Source of the DNA: PWXP01 sp040772845
GTDB taxonomy: Bacteria; Planctomycetota; Planctomycetia; Pirellulales; Thermoguttaceae
Length of the DNA: 64,000 bases
Assembly: GCA_040772845.1 (NCBI GenBank)
Contig: JAXGXG010000001.1
Location: forward strand, 4,402,001-4,466,000
Direction: 5' to 3'
Below are positions 18,625-26,345 of this stretch, one piece after another. Under the pieces are notes generated by a model. That model was not told where the DNA came from. It did no database searches and saw nothing but the letters and a program-made list of their open reading frames with translations. The position numbers and the translations under genes were made by a program. How positions within the stretch are numbered: the stretch's first letter is position 1; each line of letters opens with the position of its first letter.

Positions 18625-19701
18625 ATGTTGTACGTTGGAATCGACCAGCACCGCAAGCAGTTGACCGTGAACATCCGTGACGAACAGGGGGATGTTGTGC
18701 TGAAACGACAGGTGAGCACCGAGTGGGATCGGGTACGGAAGTTCTTCGCGGAGTTGCGAGAACTTGCGGAGCCAGAGGGCTTCCTGGCCATCGTGGAAAT
18801 CTGTGGATTCAATGACTGGCTCTTGGAGATGCTCAAGGGATACGGATGCCGCGAGACGGTGCTGATTCAACCGGAGAAGCGGTCGCGCAAGAAGACGGAC
18901 CGTCGTGATGCCAGTGCGCTGAGCCAGTTGCTCTGGGTGAACCGGCAGCGGGTCCTCGGCGGGAAGAGAGTGCAGGGCTTGAAGCGGATCATCCTGCCTT
19001 CGCAGGAGGAACAGGACAACCGCCAACTTACCTCCTGGCGGCAGCGCACGGCCGCATTGCGGACCCGGACCATCAACAAGGTGCAGCACATTCTCTTGAA
19101 GCACAACCTGCAACAGGAATGTCCGACGAAGGGGATGAAGACGAAGAAGGCTCGCCAGTGGTTGGCCGACCTGCCCTTGAGTGAAGTGGACCGACTGGCG
19201 ATGGAGCAGTTGCTTGCCCAGTGGGAGTTGTGGGACGCGCAAATTGCGGAGATCGACGCGAAGATTCAGGAGCGGCAGCAGAAACACAAGACGGCCCCGA
19301 TCCTGGCCACGCTGCCGGGTGCGAATGCCTACAGCAGCCTGGCCTTGGCCTCGCGGATCGGCGCGATCAAGAACTTTCCGCGTCCGGGCAGCTTGGCCAA
19401 TTACTGGGGCCTCACGCCTGGTTGCCGCAACTCGGGAGACGCCACTGACCGGCTGGGGTCGATCACCAAGGAAGGAAGTGCAATGGCCCGATTCATTCTG
19501 GGCCAACTGGTCGTACATGTGTTGCGGCGCGATGCGTCGATGAAAGCGTGGTATGCGCGGATCAAGAAGCGTCGCGGATCGAAGATTGCTCGGGTGGCGG
19601 TGATGCGTCGGCTGGCGACGAGTATTTGGCACATGGTCAAGAACAACGAGGCGTATTGCATGGGTGGTCCTCCCAGGCAACGGCAGAAGAAGGCGGCATG
19701 A
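18625..19701 (+). CDS. IS110-family DEDD recombinase
   Basis: A 358-residue transposase of the IS110/IS1111 family, apparently intact. The N-terminal RuvC-like domain starts MLYVGIDQHRK (first Asp at 6) and has the DxxD pair in KKTDRRDA. The C-terminal Tnp_20-type domain reads LPGANAYSSLALASRIG and GSLANYWGLTPGCRNSG, with the likely serine nucleophile in this part. In this family an element-encoded bridge RNA selects target and donor sites. The long structured stretch after the stop is the place to look for it. Translation should be damped by the hairpin over its ribosome binding site. Confidence 0.93.
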   Translation: MLYVGIDQHRKQLTVNIRDEQGDVVLKRQVSTEWDRVRKFFAELRELAEPEGFLAIVEICGFNDWLLEMLKGYGCRETVLIQPEKRSRKKTDRRDASALSQLLWVNRQRVLGGKRVQGLKRIILPSQEEQDNRQLTSWRQRTAALRTRTINKVQHILLKHNLQQECPTKGMKTKKARQWLADLPLSEVDRLAMEQLLAQWELWDAQIAEIDAKIQERQQKHKTAPILATLPGANAYSSLALASRIGAIKNFPRPGSLANYWGLTPGCRNSGDATDRLGSITKEGSAMARFILGQLVVHVLRRDASMKAWYARIKKRRGSKIARVAVMRRLATSIWHMVKNNEAYCMGGPPRQRQKKAA

Positions 19702-19744
19702 GGTGAAGAAAACGGCGGAGACGGGATGGGGACCGACTGGCAAA

Positions 19745-20145
19745 GATTGAGGAGCATAAATGGAGGGGAGGTTGTAGTTGCATCGATCTCCTGCCCGCTG
19801 GGCGGGAAGATCCTCGCGCGCGAGGCCAGCCTGAACAGACCCGTGGACTCGGCTATGAGCCGAGCGTACGTATGAATGAGGCGGCCTTTGCGCCCGCGAG
19901 ACGGTCGAAAAACATATTCGGTGTCCGGTCTACCAGACCGGAGCGACTGCTTACGAGCAGGCGTATTCACGAAGGGATGGATTGGGGTGCAGCCGCAAAG
20001 ACAAGATCGGCTGCAAGAAACCTCGCGACAACAGACCGTGACAACTGCGTCCCTAGAGAAGACCGCACGGAGGGCACTCGGCACAATATAGAAGCGACAG
20101 CCTCGCCAGCGGTCGCCCAAGACGCGGCTTCGCCGCGGATTTTCA
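19745..20145 (+). ncRNA. candidate bridge-type RNA of the IS110 element
   Basis: No reading frame, but seven perfect or near-perfect hairpins in 360 bases: 19785-19812, 19812-19825, 19848-19864 (CTCGGCT/AGCCGAG), 19924-19942 (8 bp, TCCGGTCT/AGACCGGA), 19947-19960, 19989-20014 (7 bp with a 12-base loop) and 20123-20137. The last stem is followed by ATTTTC and could end the transcript. Position and structure fit the known 3' non-coding end of IS1111-type elements. Function is inferred. Confidence 0.5.
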
Positions 20146-20433
20146 AGGCATGACTCCGGTGTCCAATGGTGTCGAAAAGAAGACGGCCCCCAGCGACCCT
20201 TGGTCACCAGGGGCCGGATGCACCATTGGCGCACCGTCGGTCCGGATATCCCTCGTCCGGTTGCGTCCCCGCAGAGCCGGCTTCCGTTTCTCCGGATACC
20301 TATAGTCTACTATGTACTGGCACGATCCGAGGCGAGAATCACCGGGAAATCCGGTGTGCAGGAGATACCCCGACCAAAAAATCGCCGGCAGGCCCTTGAC
20401 GCAACGGGCTCTTTCAGGGACGGGTCTGTGGGA

Positions 20434-20459
20434 GCCCCGGGTGAGCAATCACCCGGGGC
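20434..20459. repeat. REP-like hairpin next to the tyrosine transposase
   Basis: A perfect 11-bp stem (GCCCCGGGTGA / TCACCCGGGGC) closed by a GCAA loop, just left of the 16-bp inverted repeat that borders the transposase gene. Confidence 0.75.
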
Positions 20460-20470
20460 CACCCGGCCAA

Positions 20471-21225
20471 TTAAACGGGACAGGTCCAATATTGACACGT
20501 CGGGTGAGCAGGAGTAAGCTATTGGCATGCCTCGTACAGCTCGATATGCTCCGGGAGGGATGATATTCCACGTGTTGAACCGTGGTGTGGGAAGGATGCG
20601 ACTGTTCTCGAAGGACGCAGACTTCGAGGCATTCGAACGGACGATCGAGAGGACACTGGAAACGTGCCCCATGCGCATCTGCGCGTATTGCCTGCTCTCG
20701 AACCATTGGCATTTCGTCCTATGGCCGCAGCGAGACGGCGAGTTAGGTGCGTTCATGCAGAAACTGACGATTACGCACGCGCGTCATTGGCAGGTGAACC
20801 GTCACCGTGTCGGGTATGGGCATTTGTACCAAGGCCGGTACAAGTCATTTCCGGTGCAAGACGACGGACACTTCTATCAAGTCGTGCGTTACGTTGAGCG
20901 GAACGCCTTGCGGGCCAATCTGGTCGAGCGCGCGGAAGAGTGGCGATGGTCGAGTCTCTGGCGTCGGGTCTATGGAACGGCAGACGATCGCCGTTGGCTT
21001 GCCAAGTGGCCATTGTCTCGCCCGCGAAACTGGGTTGATCTGGTCAATGCGCCACAAACGGAGACAGAGTTAGAGGCAATTCGACGAAGTGTCACTCGGG
21101 GCCAGCCGTACGGTCAAGACAACTGGATTCGCAAGACTGCCAAACGGCTCGGATTGGAATCGACCTTGCGGCCTAGAGGAAGGCCACGTAAGGATGCCCC
21201 CAATAATTAGACCTGTCCCGTTTAA
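20471..21225 (+). mobile_element. RAYT unit bounded by 16-bp inverted repeats
   Basis: TTAAACGGGACAGGTC at 20471-20486 and its exact inverse at 21210-21225 enclose the transposase gene. A partial copy of the same end sequence lies at 17221-17243. Confidence 0.75.
20527..21210 (+). CDS. REP-associated tyrosine transposase (Y1, HUH)
   Basis: A 227-residue single-strand transposase of the IS200-like TnpA_REP (RAYT) group. The N-terminus MPRTARYAPGGMIFHVLNRG is diagnostic. The HUH pair is HWH in SNHWHFVLWP. The catalytic tyrosine should lie in the segment GHLYQGRYKSF. Such proteins nick and join REP hairpins; a suitable hairpin with a GNRA loop lies upstream. The gene looks intact and ends with a basic tail (RPRGRPRKD). 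Confidence 0.93.
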   Translation: MPRTARYAPGGMIFHVLNRGVGRMRLFSKDADFEAFERTIERTLETCPMRICAYCLLSNHWHFVLWPQRDGELGAFMQKLTITHARHWQVNRHRVGYGHLYQGRYKSFPVQDDGHFYQVVRYVERNALRANLVERAEEWRWSSLWRRVYGTADDRRWLAKWPLSRPRNWVDLVNAPQTETELEAIRRSVTRGQPYGQDNWIRKTAKRLGLESTLRPRGRPRKDAPNN

Positions 21226-21452
21226 CTGCGCGTGTAACTGCGAGTCTCGGACGCCACCGTGCCGGCCTGTCCGGCCTGCAGCGGTGGTCTCTTGGCTGCA
21301 AGCGGTCTTCGGTTCGCTGTTTTCTTATCCAGCGTGAGCGGCAACTTGCGACCGGCCTGGCGGAGAATCATAATGGGCTCTGTGGGAACGTACCCTGCTA
21401 TTGGACTCAAGCCGCGGTTCGGCTTGTGACACGCACCGTAAGGAGGAACACC

Positions 21453-22346
21453 GTGAAGGAAACCACTCGGCGAAGTTTTTTGAAATGCTCGTTGGGCGCC
21501 GCTGCGGCCTGGACCGCAGGCCCGTTGGCCGGATGGTCGGCGTCTGCCGCTACGAGACGCGGGCAAGGCATCAAGATCGGCCTGGTCACTTACATGTGGG
21601 GCGCCGCGTGGGATCTGCCGACTCTGATTGCCAACTGCGAAAAGGGGAAGATGGCCGGTGTGGAACTGCGCACCACACACGCGCACGGCGTCGAGCCGAG
21701 CCTGACTTCGGCCCAGCGAGCTGAAGTGAAGAAGCGGTTTGCCGACAGCGCCGTCGCGCTGCTCGGCCCGGGCAGCAATGAGAATTTCGACAGTCCGAAT
21801 CCGGACGCCCTGAAACGGGCCATCGAGGCGACCAAAGGCTTTGTGAAGCTCAGCCACGACGTGGGCGGCAGCGGTGTGAAGGTCAAGCCGAACAGCCTGC
21901 ACAAGGGGACCGATCCGGAAGTGACCATCGCGCAGATCGGCAAGTCGCTCAACGAGGTCGGCAAGTTCGCCGGCGATTACGGCCAGCAGATCCGGCTGGA
22001 AACGCACGGCTCGTGCGCTCCGCCGGCCATCATGAAACGCATTATGGACCACGTCACCGATCCGAACGTTGCCATCTGCTGGAACTCGAATCCCGTAGAC
22101 CTCAAAGACGGGGGCTTCGAGCACAACTTCAAGCTGCTGAAGGATCGTCTCGGCGCGACCATTCACATTCGCGAGCTGGACTGGCCCGGCTACCCCTGGC
22201 AGAAACTGATCGACGAGCTTGTCGCAATGGATTACCAGGGCTATCTGCTGTTGGAATGCACGACGAAGCCGGACGACTACGTGGCCGCCATGGCCGCCCA
22301 GGCGAGGCTGCTCCCGGAGATGATCGCAAAAGCGCCTGCCGCCTAG
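21453..22346 (+). CDS. Tat-exported sugar phosphate isomerase/epimerase (TIM barrel)
   Basis: A 297-residue xylose-isomerase-like TIM-barrel protein. The twin-arginine signal TRRSFLKCS is followed by an Ala-rich hydrophobic stretch to about residue 32, so the folded enzyme should be exported. Barrel motifs include GVELRTTHAHG, IRLETHGSC, ICWNSNP, HIRELDWPGYPW and YLLLECTTKPDD, with metal-binding Glu, His and Asp residues. I chose GTG 21453 because AAGGAGGA lies 5 bases upstream and the Tat motif then sits at the start. Many such genes in planctomycetes serve sugar catabolism; the substrate is unknown. Confidence 0.85.
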   Translation: MKETTRRSFLKCSLGAAAAWTAGPLAGWSASAATRRGQGIKIGLVTYMWGAAWDLPTLIANCEKGKMAGVELRTTHAHGVEPSLTSAQRAEVKKRFADSAVALLGPGSNENFDSPNPDALKRAIEATKGFVKLSHDVGGSGVKVKPNSLHKGTDPEVTIAQIGKSLNEVGKFAGDYGQQIRLETHGSCAPPAIMKRIMDHVTDPNVAICWNSNPVDLKDGGFEHNFKLLKDRLGATIHIRELDWPGYPWQKLIDELVAMDYQGYLLLECTTKPDDYVAAMAAQARLLPEMIAKAPAA

Positions 22347-22470
22347 TCCGAAATCAAACAACCCGAACCGGGGCGGAAGCCCGGTGCGCCGCATCTTTGC
22401 GATACAGGCTGCACCTGACATTCCGCCGCCGATTCGGGTTGCTTCTGTTCTCTACGGCTTGACCGGCTCG

Positions 22471-23445
22471 TTAGAGCGTCTTGCGAGCGGCTTCAAGCTG
22501 TCCTGCCGAGCCGAGCATCTGGTTCTTGTGAACGATGTAATCGGCATAGGCGGGCATGAACTTCTTGCCCGGTGTACGGGGGTCGAAGTCTTCGGGCTGA
22601 TCGCGGAACGATTCGCGATAGACGGCGCACCAGACCAGGCGGCCGTCGGTGTCGATGTTGATCTTGCACACGCCCAGCTTGGCGGCGGGCAGATACTGTT
22701 CTTCGGGCACGCCGCTGGACCCCTTCATGGCGCCGCCGGCGTTGTTGATTCGCTCGACCCACTCTTGCGGCACGCTGCTCGACCCGTGCATGACCAGGGG
22801 GAAGTCCTTGGGAACGGCCTTCTGGATCTGATCCAGCACGTCCAGGCGAAGGCCCTGCTTGCTGGCGAACTTGTATGCGCCGTGCGAGGTGCCGATGGCC
22901 ACGGCCAGCGAATCGCAGCCGGTCTTCTCGATGAACTCGGCCGCTTCGTCCGGATTGGTCAGCTTGACGCTACCGACCACGTCTTCCTCGACGCCGCCGA
23001 GCTGGCCCAATTCGGCCTCGACGACAACGCCCTTGGCATGGGCGGCATCGACCACGCGGCGCGTGATCTCGATGTTCTTGGCGAACTCCTCGTGCGAGGC
23101 GTCGATCATCACCGAGCTGTAGAAACCGCTCTCGATGCAGTCGTAGCAGGCTTCTTCGGTGCCGTGGTCCAGGTGGACGGCGAAGACGACCTCGGGGAAG
23201 ATCTCGTCGGCGGCGCGAATCATCGCTTCAAGGAATCGCTTGTCCGTGTAGCTCCGGGCGCCGCGGGAGATCTGGAGGATGAACGGTGCGCTCTTGGCCG
23301 GGTCGGCCGGATCGTCGTTCGACTTCGACTTTCCCAGGTTGCCGCGGAACAGACCGACGGTTTGCTCCAGGTTGTTGATGTTGTAGGCGCCGACAGCGTA
23401 CTTGCCGTAGGCATGACGGAATAGTTCTTTGGTCGTGACAATCAT
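22471..23445 (-). CDS. fba: class II fructose-bisphosphate aldolase
   Basis: A 324-residue zinc aldolase of glycolysis and gluconeogenesis, which splits fructose 1,6-bisphosphate. Zinc and substrate motifs are visible: HLDHG, ASHEEFAKN, VEAELGQLGG, VMHGSSSVP and the phosphate/DHAP loop NIDTDGR. ATG at 23445 follows AAGGAGG on the minus strand and gives the conserved start MIVTTKELFRHAYGKYAVGA. The length fits the long class II subtype. It is flanked by a sugar isomerase and an IS element and appears to be a single-gene unit. Confidence 0.93.
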   Translation of the reverse strand: MIVTTKELFRHAYGKYAVGAYNINNLEQTVGLFRGNLGKSKSNDDPADPAKSAPFILQISRGARSYTDKRFLEAMIRAADEIFPEVVFAVHLDHGTEEACYDCIESGFYSSVMIDASHEEFAKNIEITRRVVDAAHAKGVVVEAELGQLGGVEEDVVGSVKLTNPDEAAEFIEKTGCDSLAVAIGTSHGAYKFASKQGLRLDVLDQIQKAVPKDFPLVMHGSSSVPQEWVERINNAGGAMKGSSGVPEEQYLPAAKLGVCKINIDTDGRLVWCAVYRESFRDQPEDFDPRTPGKKFMPAYADYIVHKNQMLGSAGQLEAARKTL

Positions 23446-23795
23446 GACGCGGAAATCCTCCTTCGATTTGGAAATCCCTTGGGGTCCATGCCGATGCCAC
23501 ACGGGCGAGCCAGCAGCAACCCCCAGGAGTAACTAAGCTCAACTTGAGGAAGATATTGTATCGCGAGTCCTTTCGGACTACCAGGGGGGTCGGGTGCAGC
23601 CATGGAATGCCGCGGACGGCCGCTGCCGGAAGCCGGCGTATGCTGTGGAGAAGACGGCTTGCGCCGCCGACCCGTGAACGGCTACTCGCGGAGGGCGCAC
23701 CAGCAGACTGGCATTTCACGCAACGGCCACCGGGGGGCAAGCGGTCTGTTGATTTTTCTGGGTAAGCGGGCATATAGTTAATATGGGATGGATAT
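23446..23795. other. intergenic, IS1182 left flank
   Basis: No supported gene. The right part, from about 23770, holds the AT-richer left end of the IS1182 element (CATATAGTTAATATGG). Confidence 0.5.
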
Positions 23796-23823
23796 TTCCT
23801 TCTCTCTATGGGAGGAATAACCG

Positions 23824-25404
23824 ATGGCCACGTCAGAGTACTGGGCGGAAGTAACCCACGATCGGCAGAGAACGCACGTCTTTTACCCCACTTTGGACGC
23901 AATGATTGCTCCCGATGATCCGGTTCGGTTCGTCGACGAGGTGCTGTCCGGTATGGATTGGTCGAAATGGGAAGCTGCGTATGAACGGAAACGTGGCCAG
24001 CCACCAATTCATCCACGGTATATCGCCAGTGCAATCCTCTATGGATTATATCGGGGAATCCGCAGCAGCCGAAAGCTGGAAGAGGCTTGCCGCTATCGAT
24101 TCGACTTCATGTGGCTGGTCGAAGGCCGCGTGATCGATCATACGACATTCAGCAAGTTCCGCACCCGATTCCATGACGAATTGAAGGACTTGTTTCGGCA
24201 AATCGCTCGCATGGCCATGGGCCTGGGGCTGATCAGTTTGGGGGTGGTCGCGTTTGATGGCACCCGAGTCAAGGCCAACAACAGCCGATTCCGTACGCGT
24301 ACGGCAAAGACCTTGGAGGCCAAGCTGGAGGCTTTGGATGAATTGTTTGAGTATTTGGTAGCGCAGATGCAAACCGTCGACGGCGAGCAGGCCACCGAGG
24401 GTTCGCCTACAAAACTCCCGGAAGAGTTGGCCGATGTAAACCATCGACGGGAACAAATCCGCAAAGCATTGGAGCAAGCCAAAGCGGCAGACGAAGCCCG
24501 GCGGCAGCAGGGTATCGACCCGAAGAAGAATCCGGCCCAGGTACCGATCACCGACTCGGATTCTCACGTTATGCCCAACAAGGAAGGAGGGTACGCCCCC
24601 AACTATACGCCTGTCGCCACGACGGACGGTAAGGCAGGTTTCATCATAGATGCGGACGTATTGCCTTCGGTGAACGAGGGCGCGGCCATCCCGGCTTCGG
24701 TCGACCGGATCGAAGAGGTTTTCGGGCAGAAACCGGAAAAGTTCCTGACCGACGCGGGCAACAACGCCGCTCCAATCATCGTGGAAATGGAGCAGCGGGG
24801 GGTGGAATTCTATGCTCCGATCGAGTCGCAACAGCCTGCGGAGGGTAGCCCGGTCAAGCGAGACGATCCCCGACAGCCGATTCCGGAGTCGGAGTGGGAC
24901 AACCTTGAGCGGAACAACGCAGGCAAGCTTGCCAAGACGTGCTTCGTCTATGTTCCCGAGGAAGACCAATACTATTGTCCTATGGGCAATGTGCTTTGTT
25001 TTTTCAGGACCGATCGAGAACAGCGATGTGGGAAGCCGGTTGCCATCCGGGTATACCAATGCAGGAATTGCGAGGGCTGCCCCCTGGCAGACGCATGTTT
25101 GAGTCCCCAGACGAAGCATGGCCGCACCGTCAGGCGAGACGAATATGAGGAAGTGCGAGAGCGGACTGCGGCTCGGATGAGTAGTGCTTCCGCGAAAGCG
25201 ATCTACAAGCAACGTCAGTGGATTGCCGAAACGACCTTTGGCATTCTCAAATCGATCATGGGCCTTCGGCAGTTCTTGCTACGGGGGCTGGAGAAAGTGA
25301 AGACCGAATGGCTCTGGGCGGTAACCGCGTTCAATTTGATAAAGATGTCACGTCATATAGGGACACTGCGCGCTGAAACGGCCAAATGTGCGGCCCAAGT
25401 GTAA
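23824..25404 (+). CDS. IS1182-family transposase, intact
   Basis: A 526-residue DDE transposase. The N-terminal domain reads HVFYPTLDAMIAPDDPVRFVDE and HPRYIASAILYGLYRGIRSSRKLEEACR. The catalytic core has the first Asp in VVAFDGTRVKANNS, the second in FLTDAGNNAAP and Glu in RQWIAETTFGILK. A four-cysteine insertion (YQCRNCEGCPLADAC) is typical of IS1182. GGGAGGAA precedes ATG 23824 and can pair with TTCCTTC at 23796-23802. The gene seems complete, so the element may be mobile. Confidence 0.93.
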   Translation: MATSEYWAEVTHDRQRTHVFYPTLDAMIAPDDPVRFVDEVLSGMDWSKWEAAYERKRGQPPIHPRYIASAILYGLYRGIRSSRKLEEACRYRFDFMWLVEGRVIDHTTFSKFRTRFHDELKDLFRQIARMAMGLGLISLGVVAFDGTRVKANNSRFRTRTAKTLEAKLEALDELFEYLVAQMQTVDGEQATEGSPTKLPEELADVNHRREQIRKALEQAKAADEARRQQGIDPKKNPAQVPITDSDSHVMPNKEGGYAPNYTPVATTDGKAGFIIDADVLPSVNEGAAIPASVDRIEEVFGQKPEKFLTDAGNNAAPIIVEMEQRGVEFYAPIESQQPAEGSPVKRDDPRQPIPESEWDNLERNNAGKLAKTCFVYVPEEDQYYCPMGNVLCFFRTDREQRCGKPVAIRVYQCRNCEGCPLADACLSPQTKHGRTVRRDEYEEVRERTAARMSSASAKAIYKQRQWIAETTFGILKSIMGLRQFLLRGLEKVKTEWLWAVTAFNLIKMSRHIGTLRAETAKCAAQV

Positions 25405-25717
25405 AACACAGAAAGAGAGGAAGATTGCGCAAGAACAAGCAATGACCATAGCGGAACATGGGATCGCAAGGTATTGGGTTGCACTCATCGCAAAGCTTGC
25501 GATGCTCCACGGGCAGAACGCAATACCAGACCGTCGAACCGAAATCACCAATTTCTAGCTTGCTAGCACTGCACCAAATCAACAGACCGCAAGCCGGCCG
25601 GTGGCCCTTTTCCAGCCGTGCTAGTCCGCTGCTGCACCCGCTCGCGGACAAAACGGTGGAATGGGGTTGACGGATTGCTCAAGAAGGGGTTCAATCAGGT
25701 TTGGCTAGGAATGTCGC
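25405..25717. other. intergenic with palindromic repeat copy 2
   Basis: No supported gene. Bases 25591-25639 (minus sense) are one arm of the dispersed repeat (GTGCAGCAGCGGAC on the minus strand), followed by the GGCCACCGGCCGGCTTGC block also seen at 62.2 kb. Confidence 0.6.
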
Positions 25718-25999
25718 GTGGGACAGCGGTATGTCGTGCGCGCGTCCGGGCAGGACCAGCAACAGCCACTCGTATTCCTGTTGACGATGTTTGCCGCACA
25801 CGAGGTGCAGCCGCGGGCACAGCTCGCGCTGAGAACCAGCCCGTTCTACGAACTCCGCGAACTGCAGGTAGAACCCGCACGTGATTCTCTGCTGATTTCG
25901 GGTTCTGTCTCCAGTTTTTACTATAAACAACTGGCTCAGGAAGTCGTTCGGTCGGTTTGTGCAGAGATTGACGTTGTCAATTCAATTCGTGTGAGATAG
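25718..25999 (+). CDS. BON-like small protein
   Basis: Up to 93 residues from GTG 25718; ATG near 25787 is an alternative start. The C-terminal 55 residues have the BON pattern: a beta strand with ARDSLLISGSVSSFYYKQ, a helix QLAQEVVRSVCAE and the end strand VNSIRV. BON domains usually bind phospholipid or other ligands at the envelope. No signal peptide is visible. It is followed at 58 bases by a paralogous gene, and then by purH. Confidence 0.65.
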   Translation: MGQRYVVRASGQDQQQPLVFLLTMFAAHEVQPRAQLALRTSPFYELRELQVEPARDSLLISGSVSSFYYKQLAQEVVRSVCAEIDVVNSIRVR

Positions 26000-26057
26000 G
26001 AACGCATACCCCCTTTTCTCAGGCTGGACGGGTATTGCGGGGGGTCAGGAGGGACTC

Positions 26058-26345
26058 ATGGAAGAACGACAGCGGTTTCCCCGCAACAGGCATTTCAAGA
26101 AGAAGGATGACCATCCTCTGCCCGAAACGTTGGCCGAGGCGGAGATTTTGGTGGCTTCCATCGAACGCGCCGTTCAGGAGGAGACCGGACGTGGGGTGCG
26201 CGACCTGTGCGTCAAGGTGAACGAGGAGGGTGTCTTGCTCCAAGGGCGGTGCAGCAGTTATTATACGAAGCAGCTAGCACAGCATGCAGCGATGGCAACA
26301 CCCGGCGGCGATGCCGTGACCAACGAAATCGAGGTAAGCTCCTGA
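26058..26345 (+). CDS. BON-like small protein, paralogue
   Basis: 95 residues with a basic, unstructured N-terminus (RFPRNRHFKKKDDH) and a BON-like C-terminus (VKVNEEGVLLQGRCSSYYTKQLAQHAA, then VTNEIEV). It clearly resembles the preceding gene (SSFYYKQLAQ against SSYYTKQLAQ), so the pair arose by duplication. AGGAGG lies 5 bases before ATG 26058. The stop TGA overlaps the ATG of purH (TGATG), which suggests translational coupling. A function in purine synthesis is not implied by the sequence. Confidence 0.65.
   Translation: MEERQRFPRNRHFKKKDDHPLPETLAEAEILVASIERAVQEETGRGVRDLCVKVNEEGVLLQGRCSSYYTKQLAQHAAMATPGGDAVTNEIEVSS

Larger units (their letters stand above)
18536..20145 (+). mobile_element. 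IS110-type element (IS1111-like layout)
   Basis: A recombinase gene is followed by about 440 bases of structured non-coding DNA. The left end appears to interrupt domain V of the group II intron. Exact termini are not defined because these elements lack conventional terminal repeats. Confidence 0.6.
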
